In this document: in pieces, positions 35,467 through 43,638 of the stretch
Numbering within the stretch: the stretch's first letter is position 1
How the letters are laid out: each line of letters opens with the position of its first letter
DNA from: an uncultured Lachnospiraceae bacterium
Lineage (GTDB): Bacteria; Bacillota; Clostridia; Lachnospirales; Lachnospiraceae
Assembly (NCBI GenBank): GCA_900554415.1
Contig: USGU01000002.1
Span: forward strand, 62,001-126,000
Length of the DNA stretch: 64,000 nt
Direction of reading: 5' to 3'
Made by a program: the position numbers and the translations under genes
The notes under the pieces: model-generated
What the model was told of the DNA's origin: nothing
The model's input: only the letters and a program-made list of their open reading frames with translations
Databases searched by the model: none

Positions 35467-35874
35467 CTATAATTGGTCGTACATCTTCAACAGTGTTCCC
35501 TTTTTCATTTGACTATATTTCACCTGTAATTCTTCATATTTTTTCTGAAGACTTTCATATTCGTTTTTCGGAACACTATCGGATAGTTTCTGTTCTAAAC
35601 TCTTAATCCGTGCTTCCTGTGCTTTTGCAATAGCAACGCTTTTAGGATTTTGCAATATCATTCCCTGTTGTTTTTCCTTCAATTCCATCATGACCTGTTT
35701 CACATTCGGATTATTATAGAAAAAACCTCTGGAAAGTCCTGTTAGTTTTGTAAGTTCAGCAACTGAAATTTTTATATTTTTTCTATACATTGTTTCAATA
35801 GCTGTTATTGCTGTTTCCGTCATTTCCGCACTTTTTTCTTTTGCCAGTGCTACCATTTTATCGTGTTTCTGCAT
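35467..35874 (-). CDS. DUF6262 / TnpC-like transposition accessory protein
   Basis: 135 residues. A helix-turn-helix-like part (ISVAELTKLTGLSRGFFYNNP, residues about 36-56, broken here at ISVAELTKLTGLSR) is followed by a coiled coil (LEQKLSDSVPKNEYESLQKK). Tn554 TnpC and DUF6262 proteins have this layout and assist the recombinases, possibly in orientation or frequency of insertion. It overlaps the third recombinase gene by 17 bases, which supports a shared function. Confidence 0.8.
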   Translation of the reverse strand: MQKHDKMVALAKEKSAEMTETAITAIETMYRKNIKISVAELTKLTGLSRGFFYNNPNVKQVMMELKEKQQGMILQNPKSVAIAKAQEARIKSLEQKLSDSVPKNEYESLQKKYEELQVKYSQMKKGTLLKMYDQL

Positions 35875-37366
35875 TTTCCTTTTCCCTCCTGTATTGTGCT
35901 AATAATTCATTCATTTCATCTCGTACAGCCTTTGTATCCTCCGCTAATGCTTCGTTTCTTAACCGCCGATAATGTGGTATGGTTCGTGTATCCTTATGCC
36001 CCAACAGCCTTGCAATGCTATCATCATCTAATTTCATTTCTGTAAGTTTTACTCCAAAAGTATGTCTAAAACGATGTGTACGAAACTCAAAATAATTTCC
36101 CTTATCATCCCTGATGTCATTTTCATAAATCATGATATTTACATGATATTTCAGCATTGAATCTGTATATAATTTTCCATTATCTTGCAGAAAAATATAT
36201 TCTGAATCTGGATGCTCCTTTTCTGAAACTTCTATTGCTTTTCTAATCAATTCTGCCAGCTGATCGCTGACTGGTCTTTTGTATTTCCTTGTTTTCTGCT
36301 GGAGAATAGTTATAAAATAATGCCCCGATTTCTCAGATAAGCAATCCCTTCGCAAAGTCAACGTATCCTCTATTCTTGTACCAAGCATTTGATGTATTAT
36401 TAAACATCTGCCTAACTGGGGCTTTAATTTTGTTAATGCACAATTAAATCTTCTGATTTCTGCATCTGAATACGCTTCTGGTAAGGCGTTGTCATATGCT
36501 CTGCAATCACTGGACAGAAAAAGGTTGCATAAATTTTCTATTTCCAGTTCACGCCCAATTTCATCCAGCAGATTATCCAAGACAGACAGTTCTGTCGTGT
36601 AACTGACTGATGTAAGACCTGTATCCGTTTTTATATAAACCAGATAATCTTCTATCATATCCCTGCTAATTTCTGTAAAATGCTTTACTTCTGGAAACCG
36701 ATCATACATGAAGCTAGCAAACCGACGGAATCCACGCAATTCACCTTTTATACTACCCATTGCTTTTGTCTGGCAGTGGCTATACAATATTCTCTTTATT
36801 ATCTCTTTAAATTCTTTCTGCCTAATCTCACGAAAATCTAATCTATATCTTCCACGAATCGGATTACTCCTTGGCACAATATCCAACTTTCTCATATCCC
36901 ATACATCTTTTTCATTTTCTGGAATATCTGCTGTTTTACACTTCACAACATACTCATAATACATTTTCAGAAAAGAAATCTGAGCGCTACTTTGTTGCTC
37001 AACATTCCGCCTATCCGGTCTATTTCTTCTAACATACAGCGCCAATCCTTTTTTATATAAAAATGCTTTATAACTTCTCTCCAGTTCTTCCCATTTTTTA
37101 TCAGTGATGCTGCTACAACTTGTACACTTCTCATTCAGAAATTCTTTCAACAGATCAAATCTGTAAATATCATTTACTACTGTTGATAATGACAAACGTC
37201 TACATCTATCATCGATATACCCATAAATCTCATCCTGCATCTTTTCATTATGAATCTCTGATATGTAGTACACCCTGTTTTCCTTCCATTTCAGTCCTGC
37301 CAACTGTTTTTCTGTAGCTTGTTGATAACAGTCATACGAAATCAAATTAATATTACCTTTCATCAT
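35858..37366 (-). CDS. Tyrosine recombinase C of the trio
   Basis: 502 residues. The catalytic domain carries Arg in LGTRIEDTLTL, HRFRH, and LGHKDTRTIPHYRR with the nucleophile Tyr. The long N-terminal part is the arm/core-binding region. It overlaps the second recombinase gene by 14 bases. All catalytic residues look present, so the enzyme is probably active. Confidence 0.9.
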   Translation of the reverse strand: MMKGNINLISYDCYQQATEKQLAGLKWKENRVYYISEIHNEKMQDEIYGYIDDRCRRLSLSTVVNDIYRFDLLKEFLNEKCTSCSSITDKKWEELERSYKAFLYKKGLALYVRRNRPDRRNVEQQSSAQISFLKMYYEYVVKCKTADIPENEKDVWDMRKLDIVPRSNPIRGRYRLDFREIRQKEFKEIIKRILYSHCQTKAMGSIKGELRGFRRFASFMYDRFPEVKHFTEISRDMIEDYLVYIKTDTGLTSVSYTTELSVLDNLLDEIGRELEIENLCNLFLSSDCRAYDNALPEAYSDAEIRRFNCALTKLKPQLGRCLIIHQMLGTRIEDTLTLRRDCLSEKSGHYFITILQQKTRKYKRPVSDQLAELIRKAIEVSEKEHPDSEYIFLQDNGKLYTDSMLKYHVNIMIYENDIRDDKGNYFEFRTHRFRHTFGVKLTEMKLDDDSIARLLGHKDTRTIPHYRRLRNEALAEDTKAVRDEMNELLAQYRREKENAETR

Positions 37367-39083
37367 CTTCTGCTCCTTTCAATTTAAATGACTGATTTTT
37401 AGAGAAATATTTATCTTCAGCCGATACAATACGTTCCGGCATGAAATCAATGTACTGTTTTGTCATATTCTCACTTGAATGTCCTAGATAATCTCGTACC
37501 CCTTGTATAGAAACCCCATTTCCGTACATTGAAGTTGCAAGGTTATGTCTGTAATCGTGTGCTCTAAAGATATAATCTCCGCAGGCAATCCCACGAACCT
37601 TACACTCCCGAATCATCTGATTTGAAAATGTCTGTCCATTAAATGCACCACCCTTTTTATTTTTGAATAAATACTCCCCATTTTTTATTCCGTACTTTTT
37701 TTCATAATCGTTCACCAGTCCAACCAATAAACTGGGAACAGGAATGACTTTTTCTCTCCGCATTTTGCTTTGATATATGCGCATCCAATTCTCATTGCCT
37801 TGTGAATAAAAGGCTCCCGATTTTATTGTACAAACCTCGCTTTTCCTAATTCCTGTGCAAAACAAAATCAAATACATCAACTGTAAATGCTCTGGGAATG
37901 CCGGCAGCTCCTTAATTAGATGAGCAATTGTTTTTTCTGGAACACTTCTTTCATTGTGTTCCGAAAAACCTTTTTTTAAAAATCGTTCCGGATAAAACTT
38001 CAACACTTCAATATTTTTCATTTTCAAAAACTGTAGAAATGTATGCATATGTGTGATATATCGGTTAAAAGTGGAATACTTAATATCGGACTCATCCAAA
38101 ACAGACACATAATCCGCTATATCTTGCATCTCCAGTTCAGTTACTTTCTTACTCTGTCCATCCAGATATTTTAAAAATTGTGAAATAAAACTTATTGTAT
38201 TTCGGATATTTGATAAAGACAGATCAGATATCCCGACCAAATATTTTGCGTATAATTGTAAATACCAACGATTTTCTTTTTCGTAAATATTAATAAATGA
38301 AAGGCTTTTAACAGGTGAACTGGCATTGATTCTCGATTTATCAAACTGAAACCTATCCATATACCAGATACACGCTCGCCAATTTATCTCTGGATCTGTT
38401 AGAAATAACGTTCTTCTCGCAAACTCAACAATCTTAGAAACCTGTTTTTTTATAATTTCCGACTCCTTGTTTAAATACAGATAAAATCTGTTTTCGTCTG
38501 CCTGTTCCATTTCTTCAATATCATCTATTCCGTACTTATCGCAAAACCGTATAAGTGCTTTTAATGGTTCTAAAAAATATCTTCGATGTCTTTGTACCTT
38601 ATCCATATTCAGAATTTCACACAGCAATATTTTTGTCTGTCGCACCAACTGTGATGAATGTATCCTCGTTAAGTCCCATAACAAATCATTCTTATCAACC
38701 ACCTGACGGAAAGATTGTGCTTTCTTCTTATTGGGGACATACAGCAAAAACAATTTGTCTTGCTTAAAAAACTCCTGTTCTACAGAGAAGGGCTTTCCTT
38801 GTGAATAGACATCTGGCATATTTTCTATTTTTAAACGATCAAATAAGCTCAGTAATTCCGCTTTATATTTTTCTGAAATATCCTCTTTTTCAAGAGAATC
38901 CATATACATTTTTCTCGTTTCATAGTTAATATCTGCAGTACACTGTATATCTGTATACTGAAAAAATTTGTATAACCGGTTATAGTATTTTGCTTCTCCA
39001 GTCGTAACTAAAGATATTTCTTCCTTTAATTTCTCAGATATTTTTTCCTGATATAACTTCGGAACAATTTTTAATACTGCCAA
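37353..39083 (-). CDS. Tyrosine recombinase B of the trio
   Basis: 576 residues. The catalytic residues are in CTGIRKSEVC, AHDYRHNLA and LGHSSENMTKQYID. The roughly 400-residue N-terminal part is long, as in TnpB of Tn554. It lies 18 bases downstream of the first recombinase gene and overlaps the third. Confidence 0.9.
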   Translation of the reverse strand: MAVLKIVPKLYQEKISEKLKEEISLVTTGEAKYYNRLYKFFQYTDIQCTADINYETRKMYMDSLEKEDISEKYKAELLSLFDRLKIENMPDVYSQGKPFSVEQEFFKQDKLFLLYVPNKKKAQSFRQVVDKNDLLWDLTRIHSSQLVRQTKILLCEILNMDKVQRHRRYFLEPLKALIRFCDKYGIDDIEEMEQADENRFYLYLNKESEIIKKQVSKIVEFARRTLFLTDPEINWRACIWYMDRFQFDKSRINASSPVKSLSFINIYEKENRWYLQLYAKYLVGISDLSLSNIRNTISFISQFLKYLDGQSKKVTELEMQDIADYVSVLDESDIKYSTFNRYITHMHTFLQFLKMKNIEVLKFYPERFLKKGFSEHNERSVPEKTIAHLIKELPAFPEHLQLMYLILFCTGIRKSEVCTIKSGAFYSQGNENWMRIYQSKMRREKVIPVPSLLVGLVNDYEKKYGIKNGEYLFKNKKGGAFNGQTFSNQMIRECKVRGIACGDYIFRAHDYRHNLATSMYGNGVSIQGVRDYLGHSSENMTKQYIDFMPERIVSAEDKYFSKNQSFKLKGAEDDER

Positions 39084-39101
39084 GGTAATCCCTCCTTCCT
39101 T

Positions 39102-40205
39102 TTACAGAAAATCTGCAATTTGGTATAAATCTTCATTATTTGAGTAGTATTGATCTGTCGCTTCTATCAATCGTTCATTATTTTCACCCAAGTATTTAAT
39201 GGTAGTTTCAACTTTCTTATGCCCCAGGGCAAAACGAATGTCATTCAAATCCCATCCTTCTTTTCTTCTTTCCTCCGCAAAATAGTGTCGGAGCTGATGC
39301 GGATGGGAATTGATATCCGTTTTTTTGGATAGCCTTTTCAACATGCTATACACAGAATCCGCATCTAATGGCTCTCCTTTGTTTTTTCCAGTTAATTTTG
39401 TAAATAGATACTCCGAGTTCATCAGACTTTTTCGGTTATCAGAAATGTACTTAACCAAGAACTCAAAAGTTGTATTACTTAACAAAGCCATTCTATATTC
39501 TGCATTTTTTGCTCTTGCCAAGTTGGTATTGGATTCACGATACCTTACCCGAACCGTCCTTCTTTCAAAATCAATATCTTCGGTATAATGGATTCCCAGA
39601 ATTTCCCCTAATCTAAGACCGGTTTCTGCCATCATTGCTATCAGCAATCGATCTCTATCATTCGAACAGGCATTTATCAGCTCCTGTATTTCTTCGGATG
39701 TTATTTCTTCCAGATTAGGTTCTTCTTCTTTGAAGAAACCTTTAAACGAATTCACTGCATTTTGATGATTTACTCCCATACTGTCAAAATACGATACTTT
39801 TTTTACTCGTAAGACTTTAAGCATTGGCAAAACATCTTCCAGTGCCAAAAACTGGTAGTATCTGAAGACTGCACCAAGATACATATTGCAGGTCTTATTG
39901 CTCGTCTGTGTATTATGCTCAGTATGCTTTCCACTCTTAACCCAATACAAGAAATCAATAAAATGTTTATTCTGCTCTGAATAGGATAGCAATGTAATCT
40001 CATCCAATCCTATCGTTTGCTCCTGCAGATAATTGTAATAATATGAAAGTGCGAAGGCTGCGGATTTTACAGTATTCGGAGAAGCATTAATCTGATCCAG
40101 ATGCTTCAAATACTTTGATGGAAGGATTTCAATTTCTTCAATATCAGAAATAATCAAAAAACGTGGTCTATTATCTTTCAAAACCGAAACAACCCTATAT
40201 TTCAA
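39102..40205 (-). CDS. Tyrosine recombinase A of the trio
   Basis: 367 residues, similar in size to TnpA of Tn554. Catalytic residues: Arg in ETGLRLGEI, Lys in RAKNAEYR, HPHQLRHYF, and LGHKKVETTIKYLG with the Tyr nucleophile. It is the first gene of the leftward recombinase operon, whose promoter region carries the TTGACTTC repeats shared with the divergent regulator. Confidence 0.92.
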   Translation of the reverse strand: MKYRVVSVLKDNRPRFLIISDIEEIEILPSKYLKHLDQINASPNTVKSAAFALSYYYNYLQEQTIGLDEITLLSYSEQNKHFIDFLYWVKSGKHTEHNTQTSNKTCNMYLGAVFRYYQFLALEDVLPMLKVLRVKKVSYFDSMGVNHQNAVNSFKGFFKEEEPNLEEITSEEIQELINACSNDRDRLLIAMMAETGLRLGEILGIHYTEDIDFERRTVRVRYRESNTNLARAKNAEYRMALLSNTTFEFLVKYISDNRKSLMNSEYLFTKLTGKNKGEPLDADSVYSMLKRLSKKTDINSHPHQLRHYFAEERRKEGWDLNDIRFALGHKKVETTIKYLGENNERLIEATDQYYSNNEDLYQIADFL

Positions 40206-40238
40206 TCCACAGCCCTCCTTCCTTTCTTTTCGATTCGT

Positions 40239-40434
40239 TTGACTTCTTTGACTTCTTGATTTACATTATACACAAAGATATCAAAATGTCAATTACGTTT
40301 TTGACTTCTTTGACTTTTAAGAGAATATCAATAAAGCATTTTTTGATTTCTTTATGTTTTAAATTGATTTATAGGGATATAATTGATAAAATAAAATACA
40401 AGAAGTCAATTTATACAAAGTCAAAGAAGTCAAG
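40239..40434. promoter_or_regulatory. Repeated TTGACTTCTTTGACTT motifs in the divergent promoter region
   Basis: TTGACTTCTTTGACTTCTT lies at 40239-40257, TTGACTTCTTTGACTTTT at 40301-40318, and the inverted form AAGTCAAAGAAGTCAAG at 40418-40434; a single AAGAAGTCAA is at 40400-40409. Each full copy is two TTGACTT half-sites nine bases apart. The last copy runs up to the ribosome-binding site of the regulator. They are probable operators for the XRE-like protein, or recombinase arm sites. Confidence 0.7.
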
Positions 40435-40445
40435 AGGAGATTTGA

Positions 40446-41243
40446 ATGAACGAATTTATATCAAATTCAGGCACACTAATAAATCCTGACAGCGTTTACG
40501 ATCAGGAAAGATTCATCAATATACTTCAAATCATTTTACAGAAAAAAACACAAAAAGAATTATCTGAACAAACAGGCTTAAATAATGCAACCATTTCACG
40601 AATGCTCAACGGTGTCCGATCTGGAAGACCATATAAAAGCACTATTGATAAAATTGCAAAAGCCATTGATGATCCAGAACTTATCCAAGAATTATATGAT
40701 GCAACGGGATATTCTTCTAAAAAAATACGGGAACGAAAAAAGATAATTGCAGACAATGGATTTTCTTTGGATCTCTCTACTGTTCAGGTACATGAAAAGT
40801 TTTTTTCTACCTTAATGCGTGGACTTTCCATGATGACAAGTCTTCATAAAGTTGAATGGACAATAAAATCTGGAACGCCCAGATCATACGATTATTTAAT
40901 TGAATTAAAAGAGGGAAATATAGATTATTGGTATATTAGATATGTAGATAGAATTGCTTCTGATGAAGAAAGGAAAAAAGCCTTAACTGCCATTTATGGA
41001 GAATTTGCAAAATTGAAATTGGGCGGAAAAATCAAAGTTTCTTGCGCCACTCCTTCTTACGAAGATTATGATTATTTTATTACAATTCCGCCATACCAAT
41101 TAAATACAAATGCTTCTATTATACATTTTGATTCTGAACTCGAAAGATTTGCAGACGAAACCTTTTTAGAGACAGCTTTACCACTTAAAGAAAATATTCC
41201 TGTTAAGGATTTTTGTAATCTTACCGAATCACTGATACTATAA
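40446..41243 (+). CDS. XRE-like regulator of the recombinase element
   Basis: 265 residues. An N-terminal helix-turn-helix (KKTQKELSEQTGLNNATIS is its core, about residues 34-52) is followed by SRMLNGVRSGRP and a C-terminal domain of unknown fold rich in Tyr/Ile (residues about 110-240). AGAGGAGATTTG precedes the ATG. It is divergent from the recombinase operon and separated by repeats, so it probably represses both promoters. The C-terminal domain might sense a signal that releases the element. Confidence 0.78.
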   Translation: MNEFISNSGTLINPDSVYDQERFINILQIILQKKTQKELSEQTGLNNATISRMLNGVRSGRPYKSTIDKIAKAIDDPELIQELYDATGYSSKKIRERKKIIADNGFSLDLSTVQVHEKFFSTLMRGLSMMTSLHKVEWTIKSGTPRSYDYLIELKEGNIDYWYIRYVDRIASDEERKKALTAIYGEFAKLKLGGKIKVSCATPSYEDYDYFITIPPYQLNTNASIIHFDSELERFADETFLETALPLKENIPVKDFCNLTESLIL

Positions 41244-41260
41244 CTTTTTGGTTTTATCAC

Positions 41261-41292
41261 AGAGAGAGTTGCTTATGGCTCTCTCTTTTTTT
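41261..41292 (+). terminator. Terminator after the XRE-like gene
   Basis: AGAGAGAG and CTCTCTCT form an eight-base stem with a ten-base loop and a T run. The following stretch to 41667 (about 375 bases) is AT-rich and I see no gene in it. Confidence 0.88.
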
Positions 41293-41667
41293 AACGCTTC
41301 CTCCTCCCATGTTCTAACTCATTATGGCAAATCATTTTCTAAAGCAAGTATCGCCTAGAGTAACTCAAAATCCCATTTCTGGATTATGATTCTCTGACGA
41401 ACTTAATGGAGATTACGATTCCCCATACCCTCAATATCACAAAATATCAAATTTTGCTATTAGCTCATAATAAATTTTCGCAGCTATCTGTTTTTGCACT
41501 CATAGTTATCAAAAGCTTTTTATAACCATCTGCTTCTATCAGTAACAAAATGTCAATAGTTTTTTAATCACTTTTTCAAAAAAGGCAAAAAAATAGAACG
41601 TATAGATTATTTCCATACGCTCTATCTCACATTTCATATTAAATTTTTGAATTCTACAAACTTGAAT

Positions 41668-41952
41668 TTATACCCGGTACTTGTCTCGATTTATAGTCAT
41701 ATCAACCAAATGAAATACAAGTAAGATAATAAAAAAAACGGAAACTATTATTATTCCTGCGCCCAGCTTGATAAAATCAATTACACCGCCAAGACAAAAG
41801 AGCATTGCCCATGTCTTAATCCGTTTTCCAGTAACTCTGCATATTTTCTCTGTGTTTAATCCAGTATAATCTCCTGATAAAAACAGCACACTTCTTTCTG
41901 TATTCCTTGATTTGATAAAAAATCTTCCAACAAAAAAGAGAACAGTTGCCAT
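41668..41952 (-). CDS. DUF3784-like small membrane protein
   Basis: 94 residues with two or three membrane segments and the pattern FLSGDYTGLNTEKICRVTGK, which resembles DUF3784 proteins (usually ...AGYNTMSKEEK... ). The frame remains open upstream without a start codon and no ribosome-binding site precedes the ATG, so the 5' end may be lost. The function is unknown; it is accessory-region cargo. Confidence 0.55.
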   Translation of the reverse strand: MATVLFFVGRFFIKSRNTERSVLFLSGDYTGLNTEKICRVTGKRIKTWAMLFCLGGVIDFIKLGAGIIIVSVFFIILLVFHLVDMTINRDKYRV

Positions 41953-42024
41953 CAGTAAATCAATAAATATAATTATTATTTTAAGTTCACAACTTCAAAT
42001 TGTTTTAATTCTTCTCAGTTCCAC

Positions 42025-42117
42025 CTTCTTGCCCTTCGGACAAGAAGTATCCCTCGCTCAAAGAGCTCGGTCAATTCAAATCTTCTGTTGCTTTCAGTCT
42101 CTGCTGAAGACTGAAAG
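42025..42117. repeat. Two perfect hairpins downstream of the hydrolase gene
   Basis: CTTCTTG/CAAGAAG lies at 42025-42047, and CTTTCAGTCT/AGACTGAAAG at 42091-42117 ends just at the hydrolase stop codon. Neither has a good T run, so they are not standard terminators, though the second may stabilise the hydrolase transcript. Confidence 0.5.
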
Positions 42118-42864
42118 TTACCTTCGCTTTACTATTTCTAATAGTTTTCTCACATAATCATCTGCGTGGTTTATTGAAAACTCTCCATGATACATATTAG
42201 GAAGAACTTGTATAAAACTATCCTGCAATTTTTCATGAATGATTTTAGCAGATTTTTTCATTGATTGATTTTCTTTTTCTCCAACATAAACTTGAACGGT
42301 TGCTTCACACTCTCCAATGCCATCTTTTAGTGAATATACTGAGTTTTCCTGTAAAAAGGCAATCATATCACTCTTTCTAATAGCACAAGTATCTTTGTAA
42401 TATTCATCAAACAAATTCGACTTTATTCGTAGTGATTTGAATTGCAATTTTGAAAACCACTTATACTTTATTAAGCCATAGCAACTTCCAAACGCCGGTT
42501 TAATCATAGAATATGTAAATTTTGAAGGTATCACAAGTACACTTTCCACTATTGCATACTTACATATATCTTTGCGTTGAGATAAAATTTCAAGCAAAAT
42601 CTGCCCTCCAAGCGATAGTCCTCCCATCATTAAAACAGAACCGCCCAATTTGCTATTTACAAATTCTATAATATCCAAAGCATTATTCTCTATCGTTGTA
42701 AACTGCTTATCACATCCTGCATGACCATCTAATATAGGCAAAACCACATGATAATCTGTTTGAAGTCTTTCAGCAACCTCTTTGTAATTCCACCATGATA
42801 AACCGCCTCCGTGTAAGAGGATAATTACATCGCTGTTTTCTTTTCCATATTCTACATAATTCAA
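42118..42864 (-). CDS. Alpha/beta hydrolase
   Basis: 248 residues. The oxyanion segment LLHGGGLSWWNY (about residue 17), the nucleophile elbow GGLSLGGQ (GxSxG, about residue 81) and a late His in PNMYHGEF give the usual catalytic set. The natural substrate is not readable. It is AT-rich like its surroundings and lies in the accessory stretch, so it is probably transferred cargo. GAAAGAGGTTGA precedes the ATG. Confidence 0.82.
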   Translation of the reverse strand: MNYVEYGKENSDVIILLHGGGLSWWNYKEVAERLQTDYHVVLPILDGHAGCDKQFTTIENNALDIIEFVNSKLGGSVLMMGGLSLGGQILLEILSQRKDICKYAIVESVLVIPSKFTYSMIKPAFGSCYGLIKYKWFSKLQFKSLRIKSNLFDEYYKDTCAIRKSDMIAFLQENSVYSLKDGIGECEATVQVYVGEKENQSMKKSAKIIHEKLQDSFIQVLPNMYHGEFSINHADDYVRKLLEIVKRR

Positions 42865-43089
42865 CCTCTTTCACCTCGCTGTAAACTTCCGATTTGTATA
42901 ACAGAAGTCTAACACATGTTGATAAAAAATACTACATCCATACTAATGTCTGTGATTTGTTTTCCATAAGAGTTTCCTTTCAAAAATATTTTATATTTTC
43001 TATATCTTGGTGTTTGAAAAACAGCCTCATAGACGTTTGTTAATGCTTGTACTCATTACCTTAAAACCACAACCTCTTGATGCAGACAC

Positions 43090-43320
43090 GTTAAAATATT
43101 TATAGGCACAAGAGGAAAATAGACGATTTTGAAATAGTCTGAATATTTCAGATATTGTCAGAAAGCATGTGTCTATGAATACAACAGCAGTTGAAAAAGG
43201 ATTACAGTTTGAAAAAGCAGTAGACAGATTGTCCGTGATCGTTGGCACACGGCAGAATTAGAGAAAGCGATAGACAATATCCACAAAAAAAGGCATAAAA
43301 ATACGAGGTTTTCTTCCCAT
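43090..43320 (+). pseudogene. Decayed plus-strand reading frame of unknown family
   Basis: Plus-strand reading gives NISDIVRKHVSMNTTAVEKG and QFEKAVDRLS, then needs a frameshift to continue as DRWHTAELEKAIDNIHKKRH. This looks like the end of a real protein-coding gene carrying stops and a shift. I could not name the family; a conjugation or mobilisation gene is a guess. The rest of 42865-43349 has no gene. Confidence 0.4.
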
Positions 43321-43349
43321 ATTATATAGAAGATTTACCTCTTTTTCAA

Positions 43350-43378
43350 TTGAACATTTGTTCGATTCATGTTATAAT
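43350..43378 (+). promoter_or_regulatory. Promoter of the holin-like toxin with overlapping LexA box
   Basis: TTGAAC (43350-43355), a 17-base spacer and TATAAT (43373-43378) form a near-consensus promoter. The Gram-positive LexA box core GAAC-ATTT-GTTC (43352-43363) overlaps the -35 box. Binding there would block transcription, so the gene should be induced by DNA damage. Inferred from the match alone. Confidence 0.75.
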
Positions 43379-43460
43379 ATCATTGTGTTAATCGAAACGA
43401 AAGCGGATGCGATTTTCCGATTGTTAGATGCCCTCTAGTAATACAAAGGAGGGGATGCCC

Positions 43461-43556
43461 ATGAATACACTGGAAGTACTTACTCTGTTGTTAGTTGTCT
43501 TTGCAGCTCTATCATACATCGACAGACATGGTGACGATAATAACAAAAAGAAATAG
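43461..43556 (+). CDS. Holin-like small toxin (type I toxin-antitoxin)
   Basis: 31 residues: MNTLEVLTLLLVVFAALSYI forms one membrane helix, followed by DRHGDDNNKKK. Size, start and basic tail match the 'putative holin-like toxin' peptides of Firmicutes, relatives of TxpA/BsrG-type membrane toxins. AAAGGAGGGG lies six bases before the ATG. Transcription starts behind a LexA-type promoter about 80 bases upstream, and the last codons form one arm of the terminator. A convergent antisense RNA is predicted. Toxicity is not proven. Confidence 0.75.
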   Translation: MNTLEVLTLLLVVFAALSYIDRHGDDNNKKK

Positions 43557-43589
43557 CATCCTCCGTCCAAAGTGAATGCTATTTCTTTT
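43546..43589. terminator. Shared bidirectional terminator of toxin mRNA and antisense RNA
   Basis: AAAAGAAATAGCAT (43546-43559) and ATGCTATTTCTTTT (43576-43589) form a perfect 14-bp stem with a 16-base loop. T-rich tracts follow on both strands. The loop CCTCCGTCC is partly complementary to the toxin's ribosome-binding sequence. Confidence 0.85.
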
Positions 43590-43638
43590 CTAGTCTAACT
43601 GAGGGCAAATCGGAATTTTCACCTCCGACAACCTTTCT
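43546..43638 (-). ncRNA. Predicted antisense RNA antitoxin
   Basis: A minus-strand promoter, TTGATT (43674-43669), 18 bases, TATAAT (43650-43645), should start RNA at about 43638, running toward the toxin gene and ending at the shared hairpin. The RNA would be about 90 nt and overlap the 3' end of the toxin mRNA. Its 5' hairpin (TCGGA...TCCGA) resembles one in the toxin leader, and the loops are nearly complementary. Confidence 0.6.

Larger units (their letters stand above)
34519..41292. mobile_element. Tn554/RIT-like element with three tyrosine recombinases
   Basis: The left edge is set by loss of tadA homology at about 34518. It holds three overlapping tyrosine-recombinase genes, a TnpC-like DUF6262 gene, tnpV and a small membrane gene on the minus strand, and a divergent XRE-like regulator. 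Recombinase-in-trio and Tn554-type elements share this plan. The right edge is not certain; I end it at the terminator after the regulator because no tadA N-terminal half and no matching end sequence was found further right. The element may be larger, up to about 44 kb. Confidence 0.6.

Noticed and set aside
43027..43248. 73-residue minus-strand ORF
   Set aside because: It is opposite a more protein-like, decayed plus-strand frame and has no ribosome-binding site or family.
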